Shown here one piece after another: positions 25,235 through 34,298 of a stretch of 64,000 nt of DNA. The DNA is from Pseudoclavibacter caeni (GTDB taxonomy: Bacteria; Actinomycetota; Actinomycetes; Actinomycetales; Microbacteriaceae): contig NZ_WBKA01000002.1 of assembly GCF_008831125.1 (NCBI RefSeq), forward strand, positions 1 through 64,000. Reading direction: 5' to 3'. Numbering within the stretch: position 1 is the stretch's first letter; the number at the start of each line of letters is the position of its first letter. A program made the position numbers and the translations under genes. The notes beneath the pieces were generated by a model. The model was not told where the DNA came from and made no database searches. It worked only from the letters and a program-made list of their open reading frames with translations.

Positions 25235-28159
25235 ATGACGCGACCCGAGGGCCTCTCCCGCCTCGCACTCGCCCGAGTCGGCCTCGCCGAGCCGAGTGTC
25301 GCCCTGCAGCTGATCGAGCAGGCCGACGCACCCGGCCGCGCGCTCCTGCAGGGGCGCATCGCGCTGCTGCGAGTGTGCGCCGACCCGGACGCCGCGCTGC
25401 GCGACGTGCTCGAGCTCGCCGCGCGACGTCCCGGTCTCGCCGACCTTGACGACACGACCCTCACCAGGCTGCTGCGCGTGCTCGGCGGCTCGCTCGGCCT
25501 GGCCGAGTTCCTCCTGCGCCGGCCCGAGGAGCTCGACTGGTTCCTCGCCCACGACGAGACGCCCCGAGACGCCGAGACCTACCGGCGCAGCCTGCTGGAC
25601 GCCGTCCACGACGCGGCCAGCCCACAGGACGCGATCACCGCGATGCGCCGCCGCTACCGCCGCCACGTCGTCCAGCTCGCCCAGTGGGACCTCGCCGCCG
25701 AGGATCCGCGCACCGTGCTCGAGCAGGTGTGCCGGGCGCTCGCCGACCTCGCCGACGCCGCGGTGGCCGCCGGCCTCGAGATCTCTCGCGAACTCGTCCG
25801 GCCCCGGTTCGGCGACCGCGTCGACCGGGTGCGCATCGCGGTCATCGCCATGGGCAAGACCGGCGCCCGCGAGCTCAACTACATCAGCGACGTGGACGTC
25901 ATCCACGTCGCCGAGCCGGTCGGAGACGAGGACCGCTCGCGCGCGCTGGCAACCGCCACGCACATCCTGCAGACGCTCGGCCGCGTGCTCGGCCAGGCCG
26001 GCCCGGAGCCGGCCCTGTGGGAGCTCGACGCGAACCTGCGCCCAGAGGGACGCGACGGCGCCCTGGTGCGCACGCTGGAGTCACACGTCGCCTACTACCG
26101 CCGCTGGGCCGAGGGCTGGGAGTTCCAGGCGCTGCTGAAGGCCCGCTTCATGGCCGGTGACGCCGAGCTTGGGCACGCCTACATCGACGCGATCCGGCCG
26201 ATGGTGTGGCAGTCCGCCCATCAGGAGGACTTCGTCGCCTCCGTCCAGGCGATGCGCGAGCGGGTCAGCGACAACATCCCGGCTGATCAGGTGGACCAGC
26301 AGCTCAAGCTCGGGCCGGGCGGGCTGCGCGACGTGGAGTTCACCGTGCAGCTGCTGCAGCTCGTCCACGGCCAGCACGACGAGCGCATCCACGGCCGCGG
26401 CACGCTCGAGTCGCTGCGGGCGCTGGCCGAGAACGGCTACATCGGCCGGCGCGAGGCCCAGGAGTTCGGCGACGACTACCGCACCCTGCGCGTCATCGAG
26501 CATCGGCTGCAGCTGCGGCGCATGCGGCGCACGCATCTGATGCCGACGGACCCGGAGGAGCAGCGGGTGATCGCCCGCGCCACCCGGCTCGCCCCCGACG
26601 CCGCCGGGCTGCGCGCGCTGTGGGCCCGGGTCAAGCGCTCCGTGCGCGATCTGCACGTGAGCATCTTCTACAGTCCGCTGCTCGCGGTCTACGCGAGCCT
26701 GCCCGGCGAGGACTTCCAGCTCACCGCAGCGCACGCCCGCGACCGGCTGCGCGCGATCGGCTACCGGGACCCGGACGGCGCCCTCGACCGGATCACTTCG
26801 CTCACCACCGGCGTCTCCCGCCGCGCCGAGATCCAGCGGCATCTGCTGCCGCTCATGCTCGAGCTGTTCGCCCGGGGCAGCGACCCCGACCACGGGCTGC
26901 TCGCCTTCACCCGGATCAGCGAGCAGATCGGCGACGCCTACTGGTACCTGCGGATGCTGCGCGACTCCCCGGTGGCCGCGCGTCGGCTCGCTCACGTGCT
27001 CTCCTGCTCACGGTTCATCGGCGACGCGCTCGCCTCCCAGCCCGAGGCCGCCCGCTGGTTCGCCGACGACGCGGGGGTCGCCCCGCGCGGACGGGACGAG
27101 CTGGAGGGGGAGATGCTCGCCATCGTCCGCCGGCACGGGCCCGGTGAGGAGCAGGTGGTCGGGCTGCTGCAGCAGGTGCGTCGGCGCGAGGTGCTGCGGC
27201 TGGCGATCTGGAGCGTCGTGCACGCCGTGCCCGTGGAGCAGGTCAGCCCGGCGCTGACCGACGTGTACCGGGCGCTGCTGTCGGCGCTGACAGTCTGGCT
27301 CGACCCGGAGCGGGCCCACGGCATCCGGCTCGGGATCATCGGCCTCGGGCGGTTCGGCGGCGGCGAGCTCGGGTTCGCCTCGGATCTCGACGTGATGTAC
27401 GTCTACGAGCAGGTCGGGGAGCGGGCCGACATCCGCGGGGCCGCACAGCGCCTGGCGAAGGCCGTCCAGGACTTCCGGATGCCGGTTCAGCTGGATCTCG
27501 ATCTGCGCCCGGAGGGCCGCAAGGGCGCCATCATGCGCACCGTGCCCGCGCTGGCCGCCTACTACGAGCGCTGGGCCGAGCCCTGGGAGCGACAGGCGCT
27601 GCTGCGAGCGGCCCCGGGCGCCGGCGACCGCGACCTGCTGGACGAGGCCTTCGCGGTGATCGACCGGGTGCGGTACGGCTCGGGACTCACCGGGACGGCG
27701 GAGCGACAGATCAAACGTCTGAAGGCCCGGATGGAGGGGGAACGGCTGCCGCGCGGCACCGACGCCTCCCGGCATCTGAAGCTCGGCCGCGGATCTCTGA
27801 CCGATGTCGAGTGGGTGGTGCAGCTGGAGCAGCTGCGCCACGCGGTCGACCATCCCTCGCTGCGCACGACGGGAACGCTCCAGGGGCTGGGTGCGCTCGT
27901 CGAGGCGGGCCTGCTCGACGCGGATGACGCCGTGGTGCTGCGCGAGGCGTGGCTGTTCGCCTCCCGGGTGCGTGACGCGAACCTCTTGGCCACCGGCCAG
28001 CCGAGCGACGTGATCGCCGACCCGGGTGGGGCGCTGGAGCCCGCCGCCCGTGTGCTCGGTTACGAGGCGGGGGAGAGCGCGCGGCTCGACAACGACTACC
28101 TGCGCGCGACCAGGCGATCGCGGCGGGTGTTCGAGCGGCTCTTCTACGGCGAGGGCTGA
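25235..28159 (+). CDS. glnE: Glutamine synthetase adenylyltransferase/adenylyl-removing enzyme
   Basis: Adds and removes AMP on a Tyr of glutamine synthetase according to nitrogen state. It has 974 residues with two nucleotidyltransferase domains: the N-terminal one at about 205-225 (GKTGARELNYISDVDV) and the C-terminal one at about 705-725 (GRFGGGELGFASDLDVMYVY). Each carries the GxSDxD-type metal motif. Regulatory helical regions lie between, for example LKLGPGGLRDVEFTVQLLQL and LKLGRGSLTDVEWVVQLEQL. It begins 9 bp after glnA2 and converges on its presumed target glnA1. Confidence 0.95.
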   Translation: MTRPEGLSRLALARVGLAEPSVALQLIEQADAPGRALLQGRIALLRVCADPDAALRDVLELAARRPGLADLDDTTLTRLLRVLGGSLGLAEFLLRRPEELDWFLAHDETPRDAETYRRSLLDAVHDAASPQDAITAMRRRYRRHVVQLAQWDLAAEDPRTVLEQVCRALADLADAAVAAGLEISRELVRPRFGDRVDRVRIAVIAMGKTGARELNYISDVDVIHVAEPVGDEDRSRALATATHILQTLGRVLGQAGPEPALWELDANLRPEGRDGALVRTLESHVAYYRRWAEGWEFQALLKARFMAGDAELGHAYIDAIRPMVWQSAHQEDFVASVQAMRERVSDNIPADQVDQQLKLGPGGLRDVEFTVQLLQLVHGQHDERIHGRGTLESLRALAENGYIGRREAQEFGDDYRTLRVIEHRLQLRRMRRTHLMPTDPEEQRVIARATRLAPDAAGLRALWARVKRSVRDLHVSIFYSPLLAVYASLPGEDFQLTAAHARDRLRAIGYRDPDGALDRITSLTTGVSRRAEIQRHLLPLMLELFARGSDPDHGLLAFTRISEQIGDAYWYLRMLRDSPVAARRLAHVLSCSRFIGDALASQPEAARWFADDAGVAPRGRDELEGEMLAIVRRHGPGEEQVVGLLQQVRRREVLRLAIWSVVHAVPVEQVSPALTDVYRALLSALTVWLDPERAHGIRLGIIGLGRFGGGELGFASDLDVMYVYEQVGERADIRGAAQRLAKAVQDFRMPVQLDLDLRPEGRKGAIMRTVPALAAYYERWAEPWERQALLRAAPGAGDRDLLDEAFAVIDRVRYGSGLTGTAERQIKRLKARMEGERLPRGTDASRHLKLGRGSLTDVEWVVQLEQLRHAVDHPSLRTTGTLQGLGALVEAGLLDADDAVVLREAWLFASRVRDANLLATGQPSDVIADPGGALEPAARVLGYEAGESARLDNDYLRATRRSRRVFERLFYGEG

Positions 28160-28171
28160 CCGGAGACACGA

Positions 28172-28210
28172 CGAGAGCGCCGCCCGGACGGATCCGTGAC
28201 GGCGCTCTCG
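28172..28210. terminator. Bidirectional terminator-like hairpin between glnE and glnA1
   Basis: CGAGAGCGCCG (28172-28182) pairs exactly with CGGCGCTCTCG (28200-28210), and the loop holds an inner palindrome ACGGATCCGT. It lies between convergent genes and can serve both strands. The T-rich tail is short. Confidence 0.7.
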
Positions 28211-28278
28211 TTCAGATCGGTCGACGTGGACCGACTGATCGCGGGTGCGACCGGACGCGCCGGGACGCACCCCCGGGA

Positions 28279-29703
28279 TCAGCAGCCATAGTACAGCTGG
28301 TACTCGTACGGATGCGGGCGCTGCGCAAGCGGCTTGAGCTCGCCCTCGCGCTTGAGCTCGAGCCACGAGTCGATCACGTCGTCGGTGAACACGTCACCTG
28401 CGCGCAGGAACTCGTTGTCCGCCTCGAGCGCGGCGAGCACCTGCTCGAGCGAGCCCGGCACCTGGGGGATGTCCTTGGCCTCCTCCGGGGGCAGCTCGTA
28501 GAGGTTCTTGTCGACCGGGGCGTGCGGCTCGATCTTGTTCTTGATGCCGTCGAGGCCGGCCATCAGCTGCGCGGCGAACGCGAAGTACGGGTTGCCGGAG
28601 GCGTCGGGGGCGCGGAACTCGATGCGCTTCGCCTTGGGGCTCGTGCCGGTGATCGGCACGCGGATGGCGGCCGAGCGGTTGCCGGCCGAGTACACCAGGT
28701 TGACTGGGGCCTCGAAGCCGGGCACCAGACGGTGGTAGGAGTTCACGGTCGGGTTCGTGAACGCGAGCAGCGCCGGCGCGTGCTTCAGGATGCCTCCGAC
28801 GTACCAGCGAGCGATGTCCGACAGGCCGGCATAACCCGCCTCGTCGTAGAACAGCGGCTGGTCGCCGTTCCACAGAGACTGGTGGGTGTGCATGCCCGAG
28901 CCGTTGTCGCCGAAGAGGGGCTTCGGCATGAAGGTGGCGGTCTTGCCGTTGCGCAGGGCGACGTTCTTGACGATGTACTTGAACTTCAGCAGGTCGTCAG
29001 CCGCGCTGGTGAGCGTGTTGAACCGGTAGTTGATCTCGCACTGGCCTGCGGTGCCCACCTCGTGGTGGCTGCGCTCGACCTCGAGGCCCGCGGCGACCAG
29101 CTCGGTGACGATCTCGTCACGGACGTCGGCGAGCTTGTCGGCCGGGGTGACGGGGAAGTAGCCGCCCTTGAAGTCGATCTTGTTGCCGAGGTTGCCACCC
29201 TCCTCCTGGCGGCCGCTGTTCCACGCCGCCTCCTCGGAGTCCACCTCGTAGAAGCTGTGCCCCTGGGCGACGTCATAGCGCACGGAGTCGAAGATGAAGA
29301 ACTCGGCCTCGGGAGCGAAGAACGCGGTGTCGGCGATCCCGGTCGACGCGAGGTACTGCTCGGCCTTCTTGGCCGTCTGACGGGGATCCTTGCCGTAGAT
29401 CTCGCCGTTGCGGGGGTTGAAGATGTCATGGTTGAAGATGAGCGTCTTCTGCTTGCGGAAGGGGTCCAGGTACCCGGTGGTGACATCCGGAATCAGCTGC
29501 ATGTCCGACTCGTCGATGCTCGCGAAGCCCTTGATCGAGCTGCCGTCGAACAGTTGACCATCCGTGAAGTAGTCCTCGTCGACGAACTCGGCGGGCAGGT
29601 TGAAGTGCTGCTGGACGCCCGGCAGATCCGTGAACCGGATGTCGATGAACCGGACATCCTCGTCTTTGATGAACTTCAGTGCCTCTTCAGGATTCTTGAA
29701 CAT
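28279..29703 (-). CDS. glnA: Glutamine synthetase type I (main, adenylylatable)
   Basis: Makes glutamine from glutamate, ammonia and ATP. It has 474 residues, the normal length of dodecameric GSI-beta. Motifs: [63 protein letters not shown] and NRSAAIRVP. The adenylylation site is Tyr402 in [10 protein letters not shown], and the modifying enzyme glnE is encoded opposite. GGAG lies 8 bases before ATG 29703. Two GlnR-type boxes 22 bp apart sit about 70-107 bases upstream, so transcription is likely controlled by nitrogen supply. Confidence 0.97.
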   Translation of the reverse strand: MFKNPEEALKFIKDEDVRFIDIRFTDLPGVQQHFNLPAEFVDEDYFTDGQLFDGSSIKGFASIDESDMQLIPDVTTGYLDPFRKQKTLIFNHDIFNPRNGEIYGKDPRQTAKKAEQYLASTGIADTAFFAPEAEFFIFDSVRYDVAQGHSFYEVDSEEAAWNSGRQEEGGNLGNKIDFKGGYFPVTPADKLADVRDEIVTELVAAGLEVERSHHEVGTAGQCEINYRFNTLTSAADDLLKFKYIVKNVALRNGKTATFMPKPLFGDNGSGMHTHQSLWNGDQPLFYDEAGYAGLSDIARWYVGGILKHAPALLAFTNPTVNSYHRLVPGFEAPVNLVYSAGNRSAAIRVPITGTSPKAKRIEFRAPDASGNPYFAFAAQLMAGLDGIKNKIEPHAPVDKNLYELPPEEAKDIPQVPGSLEQVLAALEADNEFLRAGDVFTDDVIDSWLELKREGELKPLAQRPHPYEYQLYYGC

Positions 29704-29772
29704 GCCTGCGACTCCAAATGCTTTCGGTACTCCGGGTGGACGCCGGATCGATCATCACCGTACGAAAGGATG

Positions 29773-29810
29773 ATTTCCTCACCGTATCCCGAATGTTTCC
29801 GGCATGTTAC
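29773..29810 (-). promoter_or_regulatory. Two GlnR boxes upstream of glnA
   Basis: On the minus strand GTAAC-N6-GAAAC (29810-29795) and GATAC-N6-GAAAT (29788-29773). The first is a perfect match to the actinobacterial GlnR consensus gTnAC-N6-GaAAc. The two are 22 bp apart, the spacing known for paired GlnR sites. Confidence 0.8.
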
Positions 29811-29852
29811 ACGGCGCGCGGATGGCGCCCGATCACGCCCGCCAGGCACCGG

Positions 29853-29858
29853 TACACT
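29853..29858 (+). promoter_or_regulatory. -10 element for leaderless RDD-protein mRNA
   Basis: TACACT, 6 bases, then GTG 29865; no Shine-Dalgarno sequence. Confidence 0.55.
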
Positions 29859-29864
29859 CGACCC

Positions 29865-30323
29865 GTGAGCACTCGCCAGCATCCCGCCCCGCACGACGGC
29901 CGGGCGGACCCGGACACGCCGCAGCCGCCGATCGATCCCTCGGCGGTGGTGCATGCCGACGACCTCGCCTCGATGGGACGTCGCCTGGGCGGACTGCTCG
30001 TGGACTGGGCGATCGCCTCGCTGATCGGCTGGGCGTTCCTGCCGGGGAACAGCCCCTTCGTCCTTGGCGTGTGGGCGCTCATCCAGATCTCGCTCGTGTC
30101 GACGATCGGCGCCTCGTTCGGCCACGCCGTCTTCGGCATGCGTGTCGTCAGGGTCTCCGATGGCGGGTTGCCCGGGCTGTTGCCCACGCTCGTCCGCACC
30201 GTGTTGCTGGCCCTGTTCATCCCCGGACTCGTCTGGGGGCGGGACGGCCGCCCCGCCCATGACCGCGTCGCGGGCACCGCAGTGGTGCTGCTCAAGGCGA
30301 TCCGAGGACGTCAAGCCCGCTGA
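29865..30323 (+). CDS. RDD-family membrane protein
   Basis: A 152-residue protein with a polar N-terminus and about three membrane segments. RRLGGLLVDWAIASLIGWAF carries the RLGG...D signature of the RDD domain, and HAVFGMRVVRVSDGG and RPAHDRVAGTAVV are typical of its loops and end. RDD proteins are thought to take part in ion or solute exchange, but the role is mostly unknown. The gene diverges from glnA and pairs with the DUF4191 gene, an arrangement common in actinobacteria. GTG 29865 is used with a leaderless mRNA. Confidence 0.85.
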   Translation: MSTRQHPAPHDGRADPDTPQPPIDPSAVVHADDLASMGRRLGGLLVDWAIASLIGWAFLPGNSPFVLGVWALIQISLVSTIGASFGHAVFGMRVVRVSDGGLPGLLPTLVRTVLLALFIPGLVWGRDGRPAHDRVAGTAVVLLKAIRGRQAR

Positions 30324-30457
30324 GCCCCCACGCCCGGGCATTCTGGTCCCCGTGGCGCGGGCATCTCCATGCCACGCGTCGCGTCTGCGCTCGTGTCACG
30401 CACCCACGCAGGCGTCCGCATGGGGAGACCATGTCCACACGCGAACCCACATGCACA

Positions 30458-30485
30458 GGGGCGCCCTCCCGAGAGAGGACGCCCC
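30458..30485. terminator. Terminator-like hairpin between RDD and DUF4191 genes
   Basis: GGGGCGCCCTC (30458-30468) pairs with GAGGACGCCCC (30475-30485), one mismatch, 6-base loop. It lies between convergent genes. No clear T-tract is present. Confidence 0.5.
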
Positions 30486-30505
30486 GTCGTCGTTCCCGCG
30501 CTGGT

Positions 30506-31219
30506 TCAGCGCAGCCCCTTGTGGCTGGGGCGCAGCCGGTTCGGATCCATCCCCTTGGGGATGCCGGGCCCGGTCGTCCGCTCCAGCGAGATGAGCCGGT
30601 CGTTGACCGCGGCGACCTCCGCCTTGGTGAGCACCGGCTTGAGCCGGGCCAGCTGCCGGCTGACCCGGCGCAGCCGCACCGTCCCGTCCTCACCGTCACC
30701 GACCACGATGCGATGCACCGTGACGTTGGGCACGACCCGCCGGATGCGCACCTGTTCCTCGTCGAACAGTCGCTGAAGGCGATGAGGGTCCCCTTCGCCG
30801 ATGAGCACGGCGCCCGGCCGCCCCACCATGCGGTACACCGCGTCCTTGGTGCGGGCGTTGACGGCGACCGGCATCTCGGAGCCCTGCCAGGAGCGCTGCA
30901 GCTCGGTGCGCAGCACGGCGCCGACCGCACCGGGCTGGCCCTCGATGCGCGAGTAGGCCATCGCCTCCGCGCGCCGGCCGAGCACGATGAGCGCCAGCAG
31001 CACGCCGGTGAGCACGCCGAACAGCACCCATAGGACGATGCCGAGCACGCTGTGCCGCGAGAGCAGGAGCGCCAGGGCGATCCCGGCGGCGATCGGCAGC
31101 ACGAGCGCGAGCAGGATCCACAGCAGGCTCATCCGGTCGTTGCGGACCGTGACCGTGAAGACCTGCCAGATCTGCTTGAGACGCCCGCCACGTCTGGGGG
31201 TGTGCTTCTTGTTGGACAT
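30506..31219 (-). CDS. DUF4191 membrane protein
   Basis: A 237-residue protein of the actinobacterial DUF4191 family, function unknown. A short basic N-terminus (MSNKKHTPRRGGRLKQIWQV) precedes two adjacent membrane helices, residues about 33-53 and 58-78. A cytoplasmic domain follows with GQPGAVGAVLRTELQRSW, GRPGAVLIGEG and VPNVTVHRIVVG, and ends in GIPKGMDPNRLRPSHKGLR. GGAG lies 3 bases before ATG 31219, chosen over the frame start at 31357. It converges with the RDD gene. Confidence 0.85.
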   Translation of the reverse strand: MSNKKHTPRRGGRLKQIWQVFTVTVRNDRMSLLWILLALVLPIAAGIALALLLSRHSVLGIVLWVLFGVLTGVLLALIVLGRRAEAMAYSRIEGQPGAVGAVLRTELQRSWQGSEMPVAVNARTKDAVYRMVGRPGAVLIGEGDPHRLQRLFDEEQVRIRRVVPNVTVHRIVVGDGEDGTVRLRRVSRQLARLKPVLTKAEVAAVNDRLISLERTTGPGIPKGMDPNRLRPSHKGLR

Positions 31220-31437
31220 GCTCTCCAGAATACCCGTTGCCCGCCGGATGCCCGACGGGGTCGAGGCGTGTCCCCTCCGACCGGCCGCCTCGCCTACGAC
31301 GCTGAAGCCCTCCGGGCCGCCCCGGGCTGCGACGACGCGGCCCACGCGAGTCCACACAGTCGAGTGAACAGCGCACGCCCGTCCACAGCCGCCGAGCGCG
31401 CGGTGCGTCAGGACGTCTCCCGACCGATGCTGTCGTC

Positions 31438-32352
31438 ATGAGCCACGCCGCCATCGCACCACCCCGGCACGTCGCCCGACACGGTGACGAGCTGATCGGC
31501 CAGCGCGCCGGCTCGCCGGCGCACCAGGTGTGCGGGTTCCTACGTCATCCCCACCTGCGCGGCGGGGAGAGCGTGCCCGATGACACGCTGCCGGGAACCG
31601 TGCGGATCCGGCTCGCCCCGATCCGGGAGCCGCTGCACGACCGTCTCGCCCGCGGGCCGCTGCGCGATTCGGAGTTGCTGCACGTGACGCTGGCGGTGCT
31701 GAGCGCGCTGCACTACCTCGCCCAGTGCGGCTGGCGACTGGGCGGACTCGACATCGATGATCTGGTGTGCGCGACGGACGACCGGGTGCAGGTCGATGCG
31801 CCGGCACGCCTCGCGCCGAGCGGCAGCAGACCGCTGGACGACCGGGATGTCGCCCTCGCGACGCGACTGCTGGAACAGCTGCCTCGTGAGCCGGACGAGG
31901 AGCGTGACACCGTGTCCGCCGCACGGATCGCCGCGGCCGACGTGCTCGCCGCCGTGTCCTCCGGACGCTCCCTGCGCCGGGCGATGATCGACACCGGGGC
32001 CGCGGCGCTGGCCGAGGCGCCAGGTGCACAGCCGCTGACACCGATCGCTGACGGCCGACGACGACGTCGCCGACGTGCCGGCCCCGCCCTGCCGCTGACC
32101 GCCGGGCCGATCCGACGCGCCGGAGCGCTGGTGAGCGCGGCCGGGACGATCCTGCGCGTCCGTGCCGCGCTCGGCGGGCTCGACGATGTGCTGGGGCGGC
32201 TGCAGCGCGGCCTCGAGCGCCGGGCCCGCGGAATCGGCACCGCCAGGCGCCGGAGCGGGGCGGAGCGCGGTCGACGTGCACGACTGCTGCTCGTCATGCT
32301 CGGGGGCGGTGGCGTGCTCGCCGGCGTCCTGATGCTGGGGTTGGGCAGCTGA
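31438..32352 (+). CDS. Hypothetical membrane-anchored protein with a possible pseudokinase core
   Basis: A 304-residue protein with no firm family. The stretch LHVTLAVLSALHYLAQCGWR, followed by LGGLDIDDLVCATDDRVQVD, has the layout of the kinase segment in which an alpha-E helix precedes the catalytic loop and then the DFG strand. The HRD, Lys and DFG residues needed for catalysis are not there. A basic linker ([10 protein letters not shown]) and a terminal hydrophobic segment (LLLVMLGGGGVLAGVLMLGL) suggest a C-terminal anchor. Codon use favours G or C at third positions, which supports real coding. No ribosome site is seen before ATG 31438. Confidence 0.6.
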   Translation: MSHAAIAPPRHVARHGDELIGQRAGSPAHQVCGFLRHPHLRGGESVPDDTLPGTVRIRLAPIREPLHDRLARGPLRDSELLHVTLAVLSALHYLAQCGWRLGGLDIDDLVCATDDRVQVDAPARLAPSGSRPLDDRDVALATRLLEQLPREPDEERDTVSAARIAAADVLAAVSSGRSLRRAMIDTGAAALAEAPGAQPLTPIADGRRRRRRRAGPALPLTAGPIRRAGALVSAAGTILRVRAALGGLDDVLGRLQRGLERRARGIGTARRRSGAERGRRARLLLVMLGGGGVLAGVLMLGLGS

Positions 32353-32370
32353 CCCGGGCGGGAGCCCGGG
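32353..32370. terminator. Hairpin immediately after the hypothetical gene
   Basis: CCCGGGC (32353-32359), loop GGGA, GCCCGGG (32364-32370). It begins at the base after the stop codon and lacks a T-run. Confidence 0.45.
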
Positions 32371-32438
32371 CGTCCTCATGCGTCCGCATGCCACCGGTCC
32401 CTCGACCGGGAGGGGCCACGTGGCCCGGCGGAGACACA

Positions 32439-32472
32439 TCGGGCCCCGATCCCGGCGTGGATCGAGGCCCGA
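32439..32472 (-). terminator. Terminator-like hairpin after sucB
   Basis: TCGGGCCCCGATCC (32439-32452) pairs with GGATCGAGGCCCGA (32459-32472) with one mismatch and a 6-base loop, 17 bases beyond the sucB stop. Confidence 0.5.
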
Positions 32473-32489
32473 CGGTGCTGACGACGAGG

Positions 32490-34262
32490 TCAGATGCCGA
32501 GGACGCCGCTGAAGTCGTAGCCCTCGAGGATGCCTTTCACCTCGGCCAGGAACCGCGCCGCGTCGGCGCCGTCGATGATCCGGTGATCGTACGACAGGCT
32601 GAGGTAGGCCACCGATCGGATGGCGATCGCCTCCTGGCCGGCGACCGTGATGACCCGCGGCTGCCGGGTGACGAGCCCGGTGCCGAGGATCGCCGACTGG
32701 GGCAGCGAGACGATCGGCGTGTCGATGAGCGCGCCGCGGGAACCCGTGTTCGTGACGGTGAACGTGCCACCGGCCACGTCATCCGGCTTCAGGCTGTTCG
32801 TGCGCGACCGCTCGGCGATGTCGGCGATGCCGCGCGCGAGCTCCGCGAGCGTCATCGAGCCGGCGCCGTGGACGACCGGGGCGTACAGACCCTTGTCCGT
32901 GTCGACCGCGAACGAGAGGTCCTCCCGATCGTGGTAGACGATCTCGTCGCCCTCGATCGAGGCGTTGACCGACGGGTGCGCCGGCAGTGCCCGCGCCGCG
33001 GCGAAGGCGAAGAACGGCAGGAACGACAGCTTCGTGCCCGTCTTCTCGGCGAACGCCGCCTTGTGCGCGTCGCGGAAGGCGGCGACGGCTGTCAGGTCGA
33101 CCTCGATGACGCTCGTCAGCTGTGCGGCGGTCTGCATCGACTGGACGAGGTTGCGGGCGAGCACCTGCCGCAGACGCGGCATCGGCACCCGCTGCCCGCG
33201 CAGCTCGGAGGGCTGCGGAAGGCGGTACGGCTCGCCCGACCGCTGCGGCGCGGAGGCCACGGCGGGCTGGGTCGAGGCGGTCTCCGAGGCCTGGGTGCCC
33301 TCACGCTCCTGCTGGGCGCGCAGCACGTCCTCCTTGCGGATCCGGCCGCCGACCCCGGTGCCCTGCACCTGGGCCAGGTCGATGCCCAGACGGGCGGCGA
33401 GCTTGCGCACGATCGGCGTGACATAGGAGTGCCCGCTGATCGCGGCGACCTGCTCCTCACGACGCTCGTCGGCGGGCGCCGGAGTCAGGGCCACTGGAGT
33501 CTGGGCCGCCGGAGCGGGCTGGGCGGGCGCCGGAGCCGGGGCGGCTGCCGGGGCTGCGGCAGGCGTGGGAGCCTGGGGCGCGGCCGCAGTGGCAGCCGCG
33601 GGAGCCGGGGTCGCGGCTGGAGCCGCACCCTCGCCGACGACCGCGAGCACCGTGCCCACGTCCACCGTCTCGTCCTCCTGCACCAGGATCTGCTGCAGCG
33701 TGCCCGCCACCGGCGACGGCACCTCCGTGTCCACCTTGTCGGTCGACACCTCCAGCAGCGGCTCGTCCACGTCGACGTGATCGCCGACCTGCTTCAGCCA
33801 CCGCGTCACCGTGCCCTCGGTCACCGACTCACCCAAGGCCGGCAGCACGATCTGCTCACCCTGCCCCGGCTGAGCGGGTGCCGCCGCAGCAGCAGGCGCC
33901 GCAGCAGCAGGCGCCGCGGCAGCGGGCGCCGGAGCCGGGGCGGCTGCCGGGGCTGCGGCAGGCGTGGGAGCCTGGGGCGCGGCCGCAGTGGCAGCCGCGG
34001 GAGCCGGGGTCGCGGCTGGAGCCGCACCCTCGCCGACGACCGCGAGCACCGTGCCCACGTCCACCGTCTCGTCCTCCTGCACCAGGATCTGCTGCAGCGT
34101 GCCCGCCACCGGCGACGGCACCTCCGTGTCCACCTTGTCGGTCGACACCTCCAGCAGCGGCTCGTCCACGTCGACGTGATCGCCGACCTGCTTCAGCCAC
34201 CGCGTCACCGTGCCCTCGGTCACCGACTCACCCAAGGCCGGAAGTACGATCTGCTCACTCAT
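32490..34262 (-). CDS. sucB: 2-oxoacid dehydrogenase E2 (dihydrolipoamide acyltransferase), two lipoyl domains
   Basis: A 590-residue acyltransferase of the pyruvate/2-oxoglutarate dehydrogenase type. In order: lipoyl domain 1 (about 1-77, Lys43 in STDKVDTEV), Ala/Pro linker, lipoyl domain 2 (about 135-210, Lys176), Ala/Pro linker, E3/E1-binding domain (YVTPIVRKLAARLGIDLAQV), and a catalytic domain ending in YDHRIIDGADAARF with catalytic His560. AAGGAG lies 10 bases before ATG 34262. It is followed 36 bp upstream by lpd. In actinobacteria this E2 serves pyruvate and often oxoglutarate complexes, so the symbol is conventional. Confidence 0.92.
   Translation of the reverse strand: MSEQIVLPALGESVTEGTVTRWLKQVGDHVDVDEPLLEVSTDKVDTEVPSPVAGTLQQILVQEDETVDVGTVLAVVGEGAAPAATPAPAAATAAAPQAPTPAAAPAAAPAPAPAAAAPAAAAPAAAAAPAQPGQGEQIVLPALGESVTEGTVTRWLKQVGDHVDVDEPLLEVSTDKVDTEVPSPVAGTLQQILVQEDETVDVGTVLAVVGEGAAPAATPAPAAATAAAPQAPTPAAAPAAAPAPAPAQPAPAAQTPVALTPAPADERREEQVAAISGHSYVTPIVRKLAARLGIDLAQVQGTGVGGRIRKEDVLRAQQEREGTQASETASTQPAVASAPQRSGEPYRLPQPSELRGQRVPMPRLRQVLARNLVQSMQTAAQLTSVIEVDLTAVAAFRDAHKAAFAEKTGTKLSFLPFFAFAAARALPAHPSVNASIEGDEIVYHDREDLSFAVDTDKGLYAPVVHGAGSMTLAELARGIADIAERSRTNSLKPDDVAGGTFTVTNTGSRGALIDTPIVSLPQSAILGTGLVTRQPRVITVAGQEAIAIRSVAYLSLSYDHRIIDGADAARFLAEVKGILEGYDFSGVLGI
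33522..34241. repeat. Perfect 320-bp tandem repeat encoding the two lipoyl domains
   Basis: Bases 33523-33842 and 33922-34241 are identical as far as read, offset 399 bp (133 codons). The identity spans the lipoyl domain and most of its Ala/Pro linker, including all synonymous positions. It stops at the first codons of the domain, where GGCAGCACG differs from GGAAGTACG. Confidence 0.92.
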
Positions 34263-34298
34263 CTGTGCTGTCTCCTTATGAATCCCGGTCGTTGATCT

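Noticed and set aside
33522-34241. Tandem repeat as an assembly artefact
   Set aside because: Two lipoyl domains are common in actinobacterial E2 proteins and the flanking linkers differ, so a true repeat is more likely; long reads would settle it.
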